Assembly: GCF_039531165.1 (NCBI RefSeq)
Contig: NZ_BAAAPN010000021.1
Coordinates: forward strand, 1 to 64,000
Source: Nostocoides_A vanveenii
GTDB lineage: Bacteria; Actinomycetota; Actinomycetes; Actinomycetales; Dermatophilaceae
DNA: 64,000 bases
Reading direction: 5' to 3'
Positions within the stretch are counted from its first letter, which is position 1, and each line of letters begins with the position of its first letter. This document shows positions 44,193-53,394 of this stretch, in pieces. Made by a program: the position numbers and the translations under genes. The notes beneath the pieces were generated by a model. It was not told where the DNA came from. It did not search any database and worked only from the letters and a program-made list of their open reading frames with translations.

Positions 44193-44555
44193 ATGCCGCG
44201 TGACCCCGACAGCCTCGAAGCCTTCCAGGACGCTGTGCGCACCTTCAGCGCTGAGCGGGACTGGCGTCAGTTCCACGACCCGAAGTCCTTGTTGCTGGCG
44301 CTGGTGGGCGAGGTTGGCGAGTTGGCCGAACTCTTCCAGTGGGTGCCGGCCGACGAGGCACTCGCGCGCTTTGCCGGCGGCCCCGAGCGCACGCGAGCGG
44401 AGGAGGAGATCTCGGACGTCTTCATCTATCTGCTCGGGTTGGTCGACGTGCTCGGGATCGACCTGCTTGCGGCCGCCCGCGCCAAACTCGCGGCGGCGGC
44501 TGTGAGGTATCCCATCGGCAGTGGCCTCGATCCGGACCGTACTATCCGCACATGA
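44193..44555 (+). CDS. MazG-like nucleotide pyrophosphohydrolase
   Basis: A 120-residue all-alpha NTP pyrophosphatase. ALVGEVGELAELFQW supplies the ExxE pair and AEEEISDVFIYLLGL the ExxD pair of magnesium ligands. Small single-domain members remove damaged or unwanted (d)NTPs. ATG 44193 is chosen; GTG 44166 would add nine residues. Its stop overlaps the next ATG (ATGA at 44552). Confidence 0.88.
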   Translation: MPRDPDSLEAFQDAVRTFSAERDWRQFHDPKSLLLALVGEVGELAELFQWVPADEALARFAGGPERTRAEEEISDVFIYLLGLVDVLGIDLLAAARAKLAAAAVRYPIGSGLDPDRTIRT

Positions 44556-45481
44556 CGAGCTTCTCGAGGATCGCAGCCGCTGACGGGACCGAGCTGGCGA
44601 CTTATGTCTGGACCCCGGCGGGCGAGCCGAAGGCCATCGTGCAGATCGCCCACGGGATGGCCGAGCATGCGGCGCGTTATGAGCGCTTCGCCGGCGCGCT
44701 GACGGCAGCCGGCTATGTCGTCTATGCCAATGACCACCGCGGGCACGGCGCGACCGGGCCGCTCGGGCCGGATCACGGCTACTTCGCCGACGACCGCGGC
44801 TTCCACACCGTGGTGGACGATCTGCACACGATCACCGAGGCGGCGCGGGCGGCGCACCCGGGGCTGCCGGTCTTCCTGTTCGGGCACAGCATGGGCTCCT
44901 TCCTCGCCCGCGCGTATGCCGCGGAGCACGGCTCGCAGCTGTCCGGGCTGGTGCTGTGCGGGACGGCTGGGGACCAGGGCCTGCTCGGTCAGGTGGGGCT
45001 GAACCTGGCCCGGGTGCAGGCGAAGGTGCGGGGGCGCCGGCATACGTCCGGGTTGTTGGACATGCTGAGCTTCGGGCAGTACGGCAAGGACTTCAAGCCG
45101 GCCCGGACGAAGTTCGACTGGCTCTCGCGCGACACCGACGAGGTCGACAAATATGTCGCGGATCCGTTGTGCGGCAATGTCTTCACGGCCGGCTTCTATG
45201 TCGACCTGATCAACGGGCTGGGGCACATCCACTCCGACAAGACCACGGCGAAGGTGCCGAAGTCGCTGCCCGTGCACTTGATCGCCGGGACGATGGACCC
45301 GGTAGGCGCGAAGTCCAAGGGCGTGGAGCAGGTAGCCGGGCAGTACCGCAAGGCGGGGCTGGAGTCGGTGACGACGCACTACTACGACGGTGCCCGGCAC
45401 GAGCTGCTCAACGAGACCAACCGCGACGAGGTCACGGCCGACGTGATTGCGTGGCTGGACGCCCACCTGCCCCGTACCTAA
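44552..45481 (+). CDS. Alpha/beta hydrolase, monoacylglycerol lipase type
   Basis: A 309-residue hydrolase. HGMAEHAARYERFAGAL and YANDHRGHGATG mark the lysophospholipase/MGL family, FGHSMGSFLARAYA has the Ser nucleophile, and LIAGTMDPVG and GARHELLNE the catalytic Asp and His. It likely releases fatty acids from monoacylglycerols. Coupled to the MazG-like gene by an ATGA overlap. A palindromic repeat element lies just downstream. Confidence 0.88.
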   Translation: MTSFSRIAAADGTELATYVWTPAGEPKAIVQIAHGMAEHAARYERFAGALTAAGYVVYANDHRGHGATGPLGPDHGYFADDRGFHTVVDDLHTITEAARAAHPGLPVFLFGHSMGSFLARAYAAEHGSQLSGLVLCGTAGDQGLLGQVGLNLARVQAKVRGRRHTSGLLDMLSFGQYGKDFKPARTKFDWLSRDTDEVDKYVADPLCGNVFTAGFYVDLINGLGHIHSDKTTAKVPKSLPVHLIAGTMDPVGAKSKGVEQVAGQYRKAGLESVTTHYYDGARHELLNETNRDEVTADVIAWLDAHLPRT

Positions 45482-45490
45482 CCGCCTGCT

Positions 45491-45560
45491 AGCAGACTTT
45501 AGGTGACGTGCAGCAGGGTCTACCCTGCTCGACGTCACCCAACCTGTGCTGAGTCGGCGC
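45491..45560. repeat. Palindromic intergenic element, copy A
   Basis: The core is a two-step hairpin: GGTGACGT (45502-45509) with ACGTCACC (45532-45539), and AGCAGGGT with ACCCTGCT inside. It is followed by CCAACCTGTGCTGAGTCGGC. It lies between two convergent genes and could serve both as terminator. Copies B and C are at 48131 and 63311. Confidence 0.85.
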
Positions 45561-45566
45561 CAGGGG

Positions 45567-45974
45567 TCAGGACGAGGCCCAGGTGTAGGCGACGGCGAGC
45601 AGCGGGCACAGGCCCTGGATCAGCGCGGCCCGCGGCTTGCCGCCGGAGTTGAGCAGCACCAGGGACGCCAGGAACATCGAGCCGCAGCTGACATAGATCA
45701 GCGCCTGTGCCCAGATCATCTGATCGGTCCCGGCCTTGGCGACCGCGAGCAGCCCCGAGCCGATCACGGCCGTGATGGCCAGGAAGAGGTTGTAGTAGCC
45801 CTGGTTGTAGGCCCACGGCTTGACGACCTTGGCGGCCTCCGGGCCCGCCACGCCGAAGATCTTCCAGGTCTTCGGGTTGTCGAACATGAACGACTCGAGG
45901 CTGAAGATGTAGAAGTGGATCAGGCCGGCCAGGAAGGCGAAGACGATCGCGGCGATATGCACGCCGGGCATCAT
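45567..45974 (-). CDS. DUF1304 family membrane protein
   Basis: A 135-residue protein with four membrane segments. FAFLAGLIHFYIFSLESFMF and PWAYNQGYYNLFLAITAVIG are the family signatures. The biochemical role is unknown. Convergent with the lipase gene across repeat copy A. Confidence 0.88.
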   Translation of the reverse strand: MMPGVHIAAIVFAFLAGLIHFYIFSLESFMFDNPKTWKIFGVAGPEAAKVVKPWAYNQGYYNLFLAITAVIGSGLLAVAKAGTDQMIWAQALIYVSCGSMFLASLVLLNSGGKPRAALIQGLCPLLAVAYTWASS

Positions 45975-46039
45975 CGCATTGCGACCCAGCCCCCGGGCCG
46001 GGACACGTCTGGGGCGTCATTCTCGTGGTCGGGCCCAGC

Positions 46040-46081
46040 TTTCGTTGGCGGGCCGGGTTATAGCGCGGCCCGCCAACGAAA
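46040..46081 (-). terminator. Terminator hairpin after the cell-wall-binding protein
   Basis: A perfect 15-bp stem, TTTCGTTGGCGGGCC (46040-46054) with GGCCCGCCAACGAAA (46067-46081), loop 12 nt, 20 bases after the minus-strand stop at 46101. Confidence 0.75.
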
Positions 46082-46100
46082 ACCAGGCCCCACTCCGGCG

Positions 46101-48051
46101 CTAATTGGCGAGATAGTCCGCCAGCTGGGCCTGAACGGCATACGAGATGGTGTTCGGGCCGCCGAGGACGACGATCTTCGTCGGCTTGAGACGGGCGAGC
46201 TCGGCCGCGCTCGCAGCGGGAAGGGTCGTCGTGTCGGTGAGCACGACCGGGCCGGCGGTCATCCCCGCCACGGGCGCGCCGGAGAGGGCGTCGGTGTAGA
46301 CGCGCCCGCTGGCCACGTATGCCGTGTTCACACCCGGGTCGTAGTTGGCGGCACTGATCGCGGCCGAGGCAGCGAACCGGTCGGCTCCGGCATACCGCTC
46401 GACGGTCGGGGCGTAGGCGGCGAGCGCGGCCTCGACCTCGGGGGTGATCGTGTTGACGCCGCCGAGGACGACGATGCGCTGGGGCTGCAGGCGGGTCAGT
46501 TCAGCCGCGATCGACGGCGGGATGGCTTTGGTGTCCACCAGCAGCATCGGGTTCTTGTCGCGGCCGGCGACCGGCGCGCCGGAGAGGGCGTCGGGGAAGA
46601 CCCGCCCGCTGGCGACGTATGCCGTGTCGACCCCCGGCTCGTAGGACGTCGCCGAGATCGCGGCCGAGGTCTCGAAACGGTCCTTGCCCGACCAGCGGGC
46701 GACCTTGGTCAGGCTGGGGAAGGAGCCGGTGACCTGGGCCCTGGTCTGGTCGGCCGCGCCCACCGCAATCTTGAAGATGTCGAGGGGAGCGGTGAAGGAC
46801 TCGCCGGTCTCGAGGCCGGGGTGACGCTGGGCCACGGTGTCGGACGTGGTCGTGTGGAAGTCGATGAGGTTGCTGTCGTAGATGTACTTGGCGTCCGGGA
46901 GCTCGGTCTGGGTCAGGATCACTCCGCCGCCGGGCGTCGTGCGCGTGACGCCCGCGCTGTCATAGGTCTGGTCGTCGGTCCAGGACTCCAGCCCGGTCGA
47001 GACGCGGTATTCGAGGTCGTAGCGATAACCATCCAGCGTGAACGTGACCATCTGCACATTGCCGGACGGACCTTGCAGCCGGTAGAGATCGAGAGTGCGG
47101 TCCGGCCCGCCCGCCGGGATGATTTCGTAGTTGCCGGCATCGAAGGCGAGGAAGTCCAGCATTTCCTTGGCATGCGGCATACCGGCATGGCCGTACCCGA
47201 AGGGCAGCCAGCCCGCGGGGCTCCAGGGATCGTTGTAGGCGACGCGCTCGCACGACTTCTCGGGCGTCAAGGAGAGGGGCACCCGTTTGCCGGCGCTGTC
47301 GGTGCAGAGGACTTGATCGGTGCCGACCACCCGGTCGTTGTGGAGGATCGCGCGGTTGATGACATCGTCCTTGGGGACGATCAAGCCGTTGGTGATCGAC
47401 ACCCCGTACCCCTTGGGCGACGTACCGACGTACTGAATGTCGCTCCAGTCGCAGGCCGGGTTGTAGGGCAGGTTGAAGAGGACGTGATCGTTGGGTCGTC
47501 CACCGGTGATGTTCTTGGAGGCCTCGCGCCAGATCGCGGCGATATCGCACGTGGCGATCTCGCTACTGGTCAGGTTGATGTGCCGCCAGTCCTCCGCCCA
47601 GCCGAGGAAGACCGATACCTGGCCGTCGGCAGCGTCATTCCAATATGCGCCGGAGCGAGCGACATAGGTCGAAGCGTTCGTCGTGGGGTCCTGGGCCGGT
47701 TGCAACGAGGTCCAAGACATCGGGGCGTAGTAGACGTAGTGGGCGCCGATCTCCTTGGATCCGGTGTGGCGGGGGAGGCGGACTGCGTGCGACGCGGCCG
47801 AGGAGCCGGGGCCGAGGTCAGTCGCTGGGCGCACCAGATGGCCGCGTGTGGCTCCCTGGGCCAGGTCGATTGGCGGTCCGTATCGGGGCCGCCTTCGTCC
47901 GGGCTACCGAAGGCGCTGCGCTCGGCGAAGCGGCCTTAACGCTCGCGGTTGGTGCGGCCGAGGCCGCGGTCGCGCCGGCGGTGGTTGCGGCGCGGGCGGC
48001 GGTGGCCAGCGCGACCGGGGCGCGTCGACGGGTGCGGGGCGAGGCAGTCAT
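46101..48051 (-). pseudogene. Exoprotein paralogue with lost zinc site and cell-wall-binding repeats; one frameshift
   Basis: The main frame from 47834 gives 577 residues; an Arg/Ala-rich export signal (MTASPRTRRRAPVALATAAR, from ATG 48051) is in another frame, so one indel between ~47830 and 47905 separates them. The body matches the metalloprotease at 25484-27799 (CTDSAGKRVPLS, HPGLETGESFT, then three-fold wall-binding repeats with RVFPDALSGAPVAG and IVVLGGVNTI). Where the active paralogue has HEMGH, this one reads RAILHND, so two of the catalytic residues are absent. A non-catalytic surface or binding role is inferred if the gene is intact. Confidence 0.7.
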
Positions 48052-48130
48052 ACGGCCAAAGTTAGTGGTGTGCCGGGTGGGTGTGGTGTGACGCGGCACA
48101 GGTGTGATGCGCATGGGACGGGCGGTGGTC

Positions 48131-48210
48131 GCACTCAGCGCAGGTTAAGTGACGTCGAGCACGGTAGACCCTGATGGACGTCACCTAAACCCTGCTAGCA
48201 GGGTCTAGGC
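48131..48210. repeat. Palindromic intergenic element, copy B (inverted)
   Basis: The reverse complement matches copies A and C over ~75 bp, including TTTAGGTGACGT, CAGGGTCTACC and CGACGTCACTTAACCTG. The inner stem is partly mismatched in this copy. It extends further than the others with CCCTGCTAGCAGGG (48191-48204), a second palindrome also seen in reduced form in copy A. Confidence 0.8.
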
Positions 48211-48240
48211 AGCCCCCCGCAACGCAAAGCTACCGGCGCG

Positions 48241-48262
48241 TAACCTACGGAACCGTAGGTTA
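48241..48262 (+). promoter_or_regulatory. Operator upstream of the desaturase operon
   Basis: A perfect inverted repeat, TAACCTACGG and CCGTAGGTTA with two bases between. It overlaps the likely -10 (TTATGCT) and ends 10 bases before the ATG of the reductase. The form suits a TetR-family regulator of fatty-acid genes, which would block transcription. Confidence 0.7.
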
Positions 48263-48272
48263 TGCTGGTCGT

Positions 48273-49373
48273 ATGACGTCCGCCCCGCCGCGCGCCGCGC
48301 GGCGCCTTCCGTCGGGACTCGCCGACGGCATGTGGAAGCTGGCCGGCGCGATCGCCACACCGGTCGTGCCGCAGGAGTACCTCGACATGTTCGCCCCGCT
48401 GCGCGCCGGCGCCGAATTGCGCGGCCGGCTGGTGTCGATCCAGCCCGAGACCGCCGACGCGGCAACCATCCGCATCCAGCCCGGGCGCTCCTGGCGCGGG
48501 CATACGCCGGGGCAGTACATCCGCATTGGGATCGACATCGACGGCGTGCGGCACTGGCGGGCCTACTCCCTGACCTCGCTGCGAGGCGAGCCGGACGGCA
48601 CGATCACCATCACCCCCAAGGCGATCCCCGGCGGGCTGGTGAGCAATCACCTCGTCCGCGACGCCCTACCAGGCACGCTGGTCATGCTCGACCAGGCCGT
48701 CGGCGACTTCGTGCTCCCCCCCATCCCGCCGGAGAAGATCCTCTTCATCACCGGCGGCTCGGGAATCACGCCGGTCATGGGGATGCTGCGCAATCTGCCC
48801 GAGGGCACCGACCTCGACATCGTGCTGCTGCACTCCGCTCCACGACCCGAGGATGTCGTCTTCGGACCGGAGTTGCGCAGCCGCGGGGCGAGCGGGCAGC
48901 TGGATCTGCGGGTGCGGCATACGGACACCGACGGAATGCTGGACCTCGCCGACCTCGACGCGACCGTCCCCGACTGGCGCGAGCGCGAGGCGTGGGTCTG
49001 CGGGCCGACCGGCCTGCTCGACGCCGCGGAGTTGCACTGGGCCGCGAACGAGGTCACGGACAAACTGCACGTCGAGCGCTTCCGGCCGACGATCATCGAG
49101 GGCGGCGAGGGTGGCGAGATCACCCTGCTGAACTCTCGGCTCACGATCGACGCCGACGGGTCCACGCCCATCCTGGACGCCGCCGAGGACGCCGGCGCCT
49201 TGATGAGGAGCGGCTGCCGCATGGGAATTTGTTTCGGCTGCGTGGTGACCATGCGCCAGGGGGCGGTGCGAGACTTGCGTACCGGAGTGATCACCGTCGC
49301 CGAACCTGGGGACGAACTGCCCATCCAGACGTGTATCAATGCGGTCGCGGGTAGCTGCGACCTCGAGATCTAG
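48273..49373 (+). CDS. Flavin/2Fe-2S ferredoxin reductase for fatty acid desaturation
   Basis: A 366-residue three-domain oxidoreductase: FAD domain (GQYIRIGIDIDGVRHWRAYS), NADPH domain (ILFITGGSGITPVMGMLR; AWVCGPTGLLDAAE) and a C-terminal plant-type 2Fe-2S domain (GCRMGICFGCVVTM, with a later Cys in IQTCINAVAG). It passes electrons from NADPH to the desaturase encoded 25 bases downstream, like the Rv3230c/DesA3 pair of mycobacteria. Probably leaderless transcript under the palindromic operator. Confidence 0.9.
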   Translation: MTSAPPRAARRLPSGLADGMWKLAGAIATPVVPQEYLDMFAPLRAGAELRGRLVSIQPETADAATIRIQPGRSWRGHTPGQYIRIGIDIDGVRHWRAYSLTSLRGEPDGTITITPKAIPGGLVSNHLVRDALPGTLVMLDQAVGDFVLPPIPPEKILFITGGSGITPVMGMLRNLPEGTDLDIVLLHSAPRPEDVVFGPELRSRGASGQLDLRVRHTDTDGMLDLADLDATVPDWREREAWVCGPTGLLDAAELHWAANEVTDKLHVERFRPTIIEGGEGGEITLLNSRLTIDADGSTPILDAAEDAGALMRSGCRMGICFGCVVTMRQGAVRDLRTGVITVAEPGDELPIQTCINAVAGSCDLEI

Positions 49374-49398
49374 CTCCCCCCAACCCGAGGACGTCCAC

Positions 49399-50757
49399 AT
49401 GACACTCGCTCCCGAACGTCACCATGTCGCCGACGCGACTGTCGACCGGATCGACATCGACCCACGCGCACTGCACGTCAGTGAGGCTACGCACGTGGCG
49501 GCGACCCACCACGAACTCAACTCGCGGCTCTCGGTCGCCGGGGGCGAGGAACGCACCCATCCGCCGAAGCACTCCGGCCGCCCTAACCCGATGGCCGGCT
49601 TGACCAACGAGGAGATCGAGGGCATCGGCCGCGAACTCGACGCGCTCCGCGCCGAGGTGATGGATTCGCGGGGGGCCCGGGATGCGGCATACATCCGGCG
49701 GGTCATCAAGATCCAGCGCGGGCTGGAGATCGGCAGCCGCGTCGTTTTGCTCTTCTCCCGCAACAAGTTTGCGTGGGTCGCCGGCACGGCCGGGTTGTCG
49801 CTGGCCAAGATCCTGGAGAATATGGAGATCGGGCACAACGTCCTGCACGGGCAGTGGGACTGGATGCGCGACCCCAAGATCCACTCCACGACGTGGGACT
49901 GGGACATGGCCTCGCCGGCCAAGCAATGGCAGGCCAGCCACAACGTCCTGCACCACACCTACACCAATGTGCTCGGGCGCGACAACGACCTCGGCTACGG
50001 CCTGCTGCGCGTCGATGAGGACCAGAAGTGGGAGCTCTTCCACCTCGGTCAGCCCCTCTGGCACCTGATCAATGCGATGTTTTTCGAGTACGGCATCGCC
50101 GCCTATGACCTGGAGCTGCGCGGCAATCTGCAGAACTGGGATGAGCTCTCCGATGCCGACAAGGCCACGTTCAAGGCCAATGTCCGCGAGATGCTCAGCA
50201 AGATCCGCAAGCAGTGCACCAAGGACTATCTCCTCCATCCGGCGCTCTCGGGACCGAGCTTCGTGCCGACCCTGCTCGCCAACTTCACCGCCAACACGAT
50301 CCGCAATCTTTGGTCCAACACGGTCATCATCTGCGGGCACTTCCCCGACGGCATCGACACCTTCGAGACCGACTCGATCGAGGGCGAGACCCGCGGTGAG
50401 TGGTATCTGCGGCAGATGCTCGGCTCGGGCAATATTTCCGGCTCGGCGTTCACGCACGTGATGACCGGCAATCTCAGCCACCAGATCGAGCACCACCTCT
50501 TCCCGGACATGCCGTCCAACCGCTATGGCGAGATCGCCCCCCGTATCCGTGAGCTGATGGAGCGGCACGACCTGCACTATGTGACCGGGCCGATCGTCAA
50601 GCAGGCCTATCAGGTCTATCGCAAGGTCTGCCGCCTGGCCCTGCCCAATGAGGAGCCCGGCCGCACCCGGTGGTCGGTTGTGCGCGGCGAGTTGGCGAGA
50701 GTGGCCAAGCGCAAAGGGGCCGCGCGCACCAAGCGCCACCTGCCCTCCACCGCCTGA
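49399..50757 (+). CDS. Acyl-CoA delta-9-type desaturase
   Basis: A 452-residue membrane di-iron desaturase. The three histidine boxes are HNVLHGQWDW, SHNVLHHTY and NLSHQIEHHLFPD. Residues ~125-150 and ~285-310 hold hydrophobic segments. The protein resembles mycobacterial DesA3 and would introduce a double bond into stearoyl/palmitoyl-CoA for membrane fluidity. ATG 49399 gives the natural N-terminus; a long polar N-terminal region of ~95 residues precedes the core. Confidence 0.9.
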   Translation: MTLAPERHHVADATVDRIDIDPRALHVSEATHVAATHHELNSRLSVAGGEERTHPPKHSGRPNPMAGLTNEEIEGIGRELDALRAEVMDSRGARDAAYIRRVIKIQRGLEIGSRVVLLFSRNKFAWVAGTAGLSLAKILENMEIGHNVLHGQWDWMRDPKIHSTTWDWDMASPAKQWQASHNVLHHTYTNVLGRDNDLGYGLLRVDEDQKWELFHLGQPLWHLINAMFFEYGIAAYDLELRGNLQNWDELSDADKATFKANVREMLSKIRKQCTKDYLLHPALSGPSFVPTLLANFTANTIRNLWSNTVIICGHFPDGIDTFETDSIEGETRGEWYLRQMLGSGNISGSAFTHVMTGNLSHQIEHHLFPDMPSNRYGEIAPRIRELMERHDLHYVTGPIVKQAYQVYRKVCRLALPNEEPGRTRWSVVRGELARVAKRKGAARTKRHLPSTA

Positions 50758-50776
50758 CGCGCTCTCGCTCCCGGCC

Positions 50777-51423
50777 ATGCCCGCGTTGCCGATCTTCCCG
50801 CTGGGGACGATCGCCGTCCCGGGATTCGTCATCGGGCTGCAGATCTTCGAGCCGCGCTATCTGCAGCTGCTCAGCGACCTCGGCGACCTGCCGGAGGCCG
50901 ACCGGCTCTTCGGGGTGTCGCCATCCGCCGCGGGCACGAGGTGGGCGCCGGCCACGCCACCGAGACGTATGCCGTGGGCACCGCTGTCCGCGTCGGCCCG
51001 CTGGCGCTCGACGGCCGGGTCGTCCGGCTGCAGCCGGTGGGGGTGCGCCGCTTCCGCGTGGTGACGCACCTTGCCGACGCGCCGTATCCGCGCGCCGAGG
51101 TGGCCTGGCTCGACGACGTGCCGGGGACCGACGCGGAGGGCCTCGAGCGGATCGCGAGTGAGCTGCGGGTGGCCTACGCGGCCTACGCGAAGGCCACCGG
51201 GCTCGGCGAGTTGCCTGCCGGTTGGTCACCCGACACCCTTGCGTATGCCGTTCTCGGCGCCTTTCCGCTGGACCTGGCAGACCGCCAGGCCGCCCTGGAG
51301 GCGGGCACGACGGCGGAGCGCCTGACCCTGCTGCGGCGAGTCTTGGGCCGCGAGGCGGCGCTCGTGACCCGTTTCCGCGCGCTGCATCTCGCTCCGGATC
51401 CGGGCGCAGCCGGCCTCAACTGA
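50777..51423 (+). pseudogene. LON substrate-binding domain protein, one frameshift
   Basis: Starts MPALPIFPLGTIAVPGFVIG at ATG 50777 and reads to ADRLFGV, then a base is missing near 50920: the downstream frame supplies AIRRGHEVGAGHATETYAVG to the normal end at 51423. Restoring one G in GGGGTGTCGCC would rejoin both parts into a ~215-residue protein. Family members resemble the N-domain of Lon without the protease; the role is unknown. Confidence 0.75.
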
Positions 51424-51453
51424 CTCAGTCGGCAGTAGAGTTACCCGTCAGTA

Positions 51454-52584
51454 GTGAACGGAGAACGGGTGGATCAGGACATCCTCGTCATCGGCGCCGG
51501 GCCGGCCGGGCTGGCCGTCGCCGGGGCGCTCGCGATGCGCGGGCGGCGGGCGGTGGTGTTGGAGCGATCGGCGGACGTGGGCTCCTCCTGGCGCGGGCAC
51601 TACGACCGGTTGCGGCTGCATACGACCCGGCGATTGTCGGGCTTGCCGGGACTGCCGATCCCGCGGTCGTATGGTCGTTGGGTCGCCCGTGCTGACCTCG
51701 TTCGCTATCTCGAGAGCTACCGGGCGCACTTCGACATCGATGTGCGCACGGGGGTCGAGGTGACGGGGATCGCGCCCGTCGTAGGCGGCGGCTGGATGGT
51801 CCGGGACGCCTCGGGCGCAGAGTGGCAGGCCGCGAATGTCGTTGTGGCAGCGGGCTATAACCACACTCGCACGCTGCCGTCGTGGCCCGGGCAGGACGGG
51901 TTTACGGGGTCGATCGTGCATGCCGGTGACTACCGCAACCCCGGGCCGTATGCCGATCGCTCCGTCCTTGTCGTCGGCACCGGAAACACTGGCTGCGAGA
52001 TCGCCCAGGACCTCGGCGCCAATGGTGCGGCGCCGGTCTGGCTCGCCTATCGGACGGTGCCCAATATCGTGCGCCGCGACAAGGCGGGGATCCCGGCGCA
52101 GTGGACCGGCATGGCGGTCCGGCACCTGCCGCCGCGGCTGGTGGACCGGGTGGGCGCGCTGATGGCGCGGTCCGAGATTCCCGACCTCACGGCATACGGG
52201 CTCCCGCGCGCGACGGCCGGGCTGTACTCGCGCGTGCTCGAGGGCGCGATCCCCGTGCAGGACGTCGGGATCATCGATGCGATCCGCGCTCGGCGCGTGC
52301 TGCCCGTGCCGACGCTCGAGCGCTTCGACGGTGCGGACGTGGTCCTGGTCGACGGCCGCCGACTGACGCCGGATGCCGTGCTGGTCGCGACCGGGTTCAC
52401 CACCGGGCTGGCGTCTCTGGTCCGCGATCTGGTCGCGCTCGACGCTCGAGGCCGGCCGCGCGTGCTCGGCGGCAAGCCGGCCGCGCCCGGGATGTATTTC
52501 CTCGGCTACACCAACCCGATCAGCGGGATGTTGCGCGAAATCGCCATCGATGCGCGCAAGATCGCGAAGGCCATCGCCGGCTGA
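51454..52584 (+). CDS. Flavin-containing monooxygenase-like oxidoreductase
   Basis: A 376-residue FAD/NADPH enzyme. The FAD-binding GAGPAGLAVAG starts near residue 14, the NADPH-binding GTGNTGCEIAQ near residue 174, and LLVATGF-like LVATGFTTGL closes the second Rossmann site. Related proteins oxidise indole-3-pyruvate, amines or ketones; substrate unknown. GTG 51454 or GTG 51469 are both possible; the latter has GGAG five bases upstream. Confidence 0.85.
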   Translation: MNGERVDQDILVIGAGPAGLAVAGALAMRGRRAVVLERSADVGSSWRGHYDRLRLHTTRRLSGLPGLPIPRSYGRWVARADLVRYLESYRAHFDIDVRTGVEVTGIAPVVGGGWMVRDASGAEWQAANVVVAAGYNHTRTLPSWPGQDGFTGSIVHAGDYRNPGPYADRSVLVVGTGNTGCEIAQDLGANGAAPVWLAYRTVPNIVRRDKAGIPAQWTGMAVRHLPPRLVDRVGALMARSEIPDLTAYGLPRATAGLYSRVLEGAIPVQDVGIIDAIRARRVLPVPTLERFDGADVVLVDGRRLTPDAVLVATGFTTGLASLVRDLVALDARGRPRVLGGKPAAPGMYFLGYTNPISGMLREIAIDARKIAKAIAG

Positions 52585-52603
52585 CTGGCCCCCGCGCCGC
52601 CTC

Positions 52604-52713
52604 GTCGAGAGGCCGGTTTAGGGTCATCGAGAGGCCGGTTTAGGGTCATCGAGAGGCCGGTTCAGCCCCGTCGAGAGGCCGGTTCAGCCCCGTCGAATGG
52701 CCGGTTCAGCCGC
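52604..52713. repeat. 22-bp tandem array 1 (five units)
   Basis: Five head-to-tail 22-bp units begin at 52604, 52626, 52648, 52670 and 52692. The core is GTCGAGAGGCCGGTTCAG, with unit ends alternating between GGGTC and CCCC. It lies between two convergent genes. Confidence 0.95.
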
Positions 52714-52752
52714 GTCTGGGTCCCACGCCCTGGCAGGGCGCGCCCGGGCAGG

Positions 52753-53343
52753 TCACGTTCCGGCATCGGCCGCGGCGCGGCAGGCATCGGCGGACGGGCA
52801 GGCCAAACCGCCGGCGAGGCAGGCGCTGACGTCGCAAACCCGACAGATCCGGTAGACATCGGGCGCCTCGGTAGCTGCGACCGTAGCCAGGCGATCGAGG
52901 GCCGCGACGAAGTGCGACAAATCGTCCGGATCCGGGAATGCCGCCTCGAGCGCCCCCGCTATCACATCACCGGTTTCTCCCACGACGCGATCAGCCGAGC
53001 GCCTGCCCGCCCGTGTAAGGACGAGCTCGGTCTGCCGGGTCCCGGCCCGTCCCTGCCGACGCACCAGGCCGCCGGCTTCGAGACGGTCAACCAGGCGCAC
53101 GCAGGCCGACTGAGAGAGACGGAGTGACCCGGACAGAGTGCCCATCGTCACCGGTTGAGCCCAGGCCAGGAGGGTGAGGGCTTCCCGAGCCGTCCGGCTC
53201 GCCAGCAGGCCGCTACCGGGATGGGCGCTGTCGCTACCGGGGTCGACCAAGTTCGCCGCTATCGCGCGCAACACATTGGCGCCGTGGCGCACACTCGACG
53301 CGCGTTCCTTGGCGGTTGCTCTTGACGCCATACCCACCATCAT
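52753..53343 (-). CDS. MarR-family regulator with Cys-rich C-terminus
   Basis: A 196-residue MarR protein. The winged helix spans TLLAWAQPVTMGTLSGSLRL and ACVRLVDRLEAGGLVRRQGR. After the dimerisation helix comes a Cys-rich tail (RICRVCDVSACLAGGLACPS then ACRAA) with six Cys, unusual for MarR proteins and suggestive of metal or redox sensing. ATG 53343 or 53331 are possible starts. An inverted repeat lies in the divergent promoter region it shares with the secreted protein gene. Confidence 0.85.
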   Translation of the reverse strand: MMVGMASRATAKERASSVRHGANVLRAIAANLVDPGSDSAHPGSGLLASRTAREALTLLAWAQPVTMGTLSGSLRLSQSACVRLVDRLEAGGLVRRQGRAGTRQTELVLTRAGRRSADRVVGETGDVIAGALEAAFPDPDDLSHFVAALDRLATVAATEAPDVYRICRVCDVSACLAGGLACPSADACRAAADAGT

Positions 53344-53345
53344 GC

Positions 53346-53374
53346 ACTATGCATAGAGATGCAGAGTGCATAGT
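53346..53374. promoter_or_regulatory. Operator in the marR/secreted-protein divergent region
   Basis: ACTATGCA (53346-53353) and TGCATAGT (53367-53374) form an 8-bp inverted repeat with a 13-bp gap that holds another ATGCA. The spacing suits a MarR dimer; it touches the regulator start and lies 20 bp before the secreted-protein ATG, implying control of both. Confidence 0.65.
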
Positions 53375-53394
53375 TTGCCCCGGAAGGAGACGCC

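Noticed and set aside
42232..44505. 757-residue plus-strand open frame
   Set aside because: Antisense shadow of the GH13 gene and upstream sequence; composition is Val/Gly/Arg-biased with no motif, whereas the minus strand has all GH13 motifs.
45546..47939. 797-residue plus-strand open frame
   Set aside because: Runs antisense through DUF1304 and the wall-binding protein, both clearly real on the minus strand.
52604..52713. CRISPR array
   Set aside because: Units follow each other directly with 22-bp period and no unique spacers; no cas genes.
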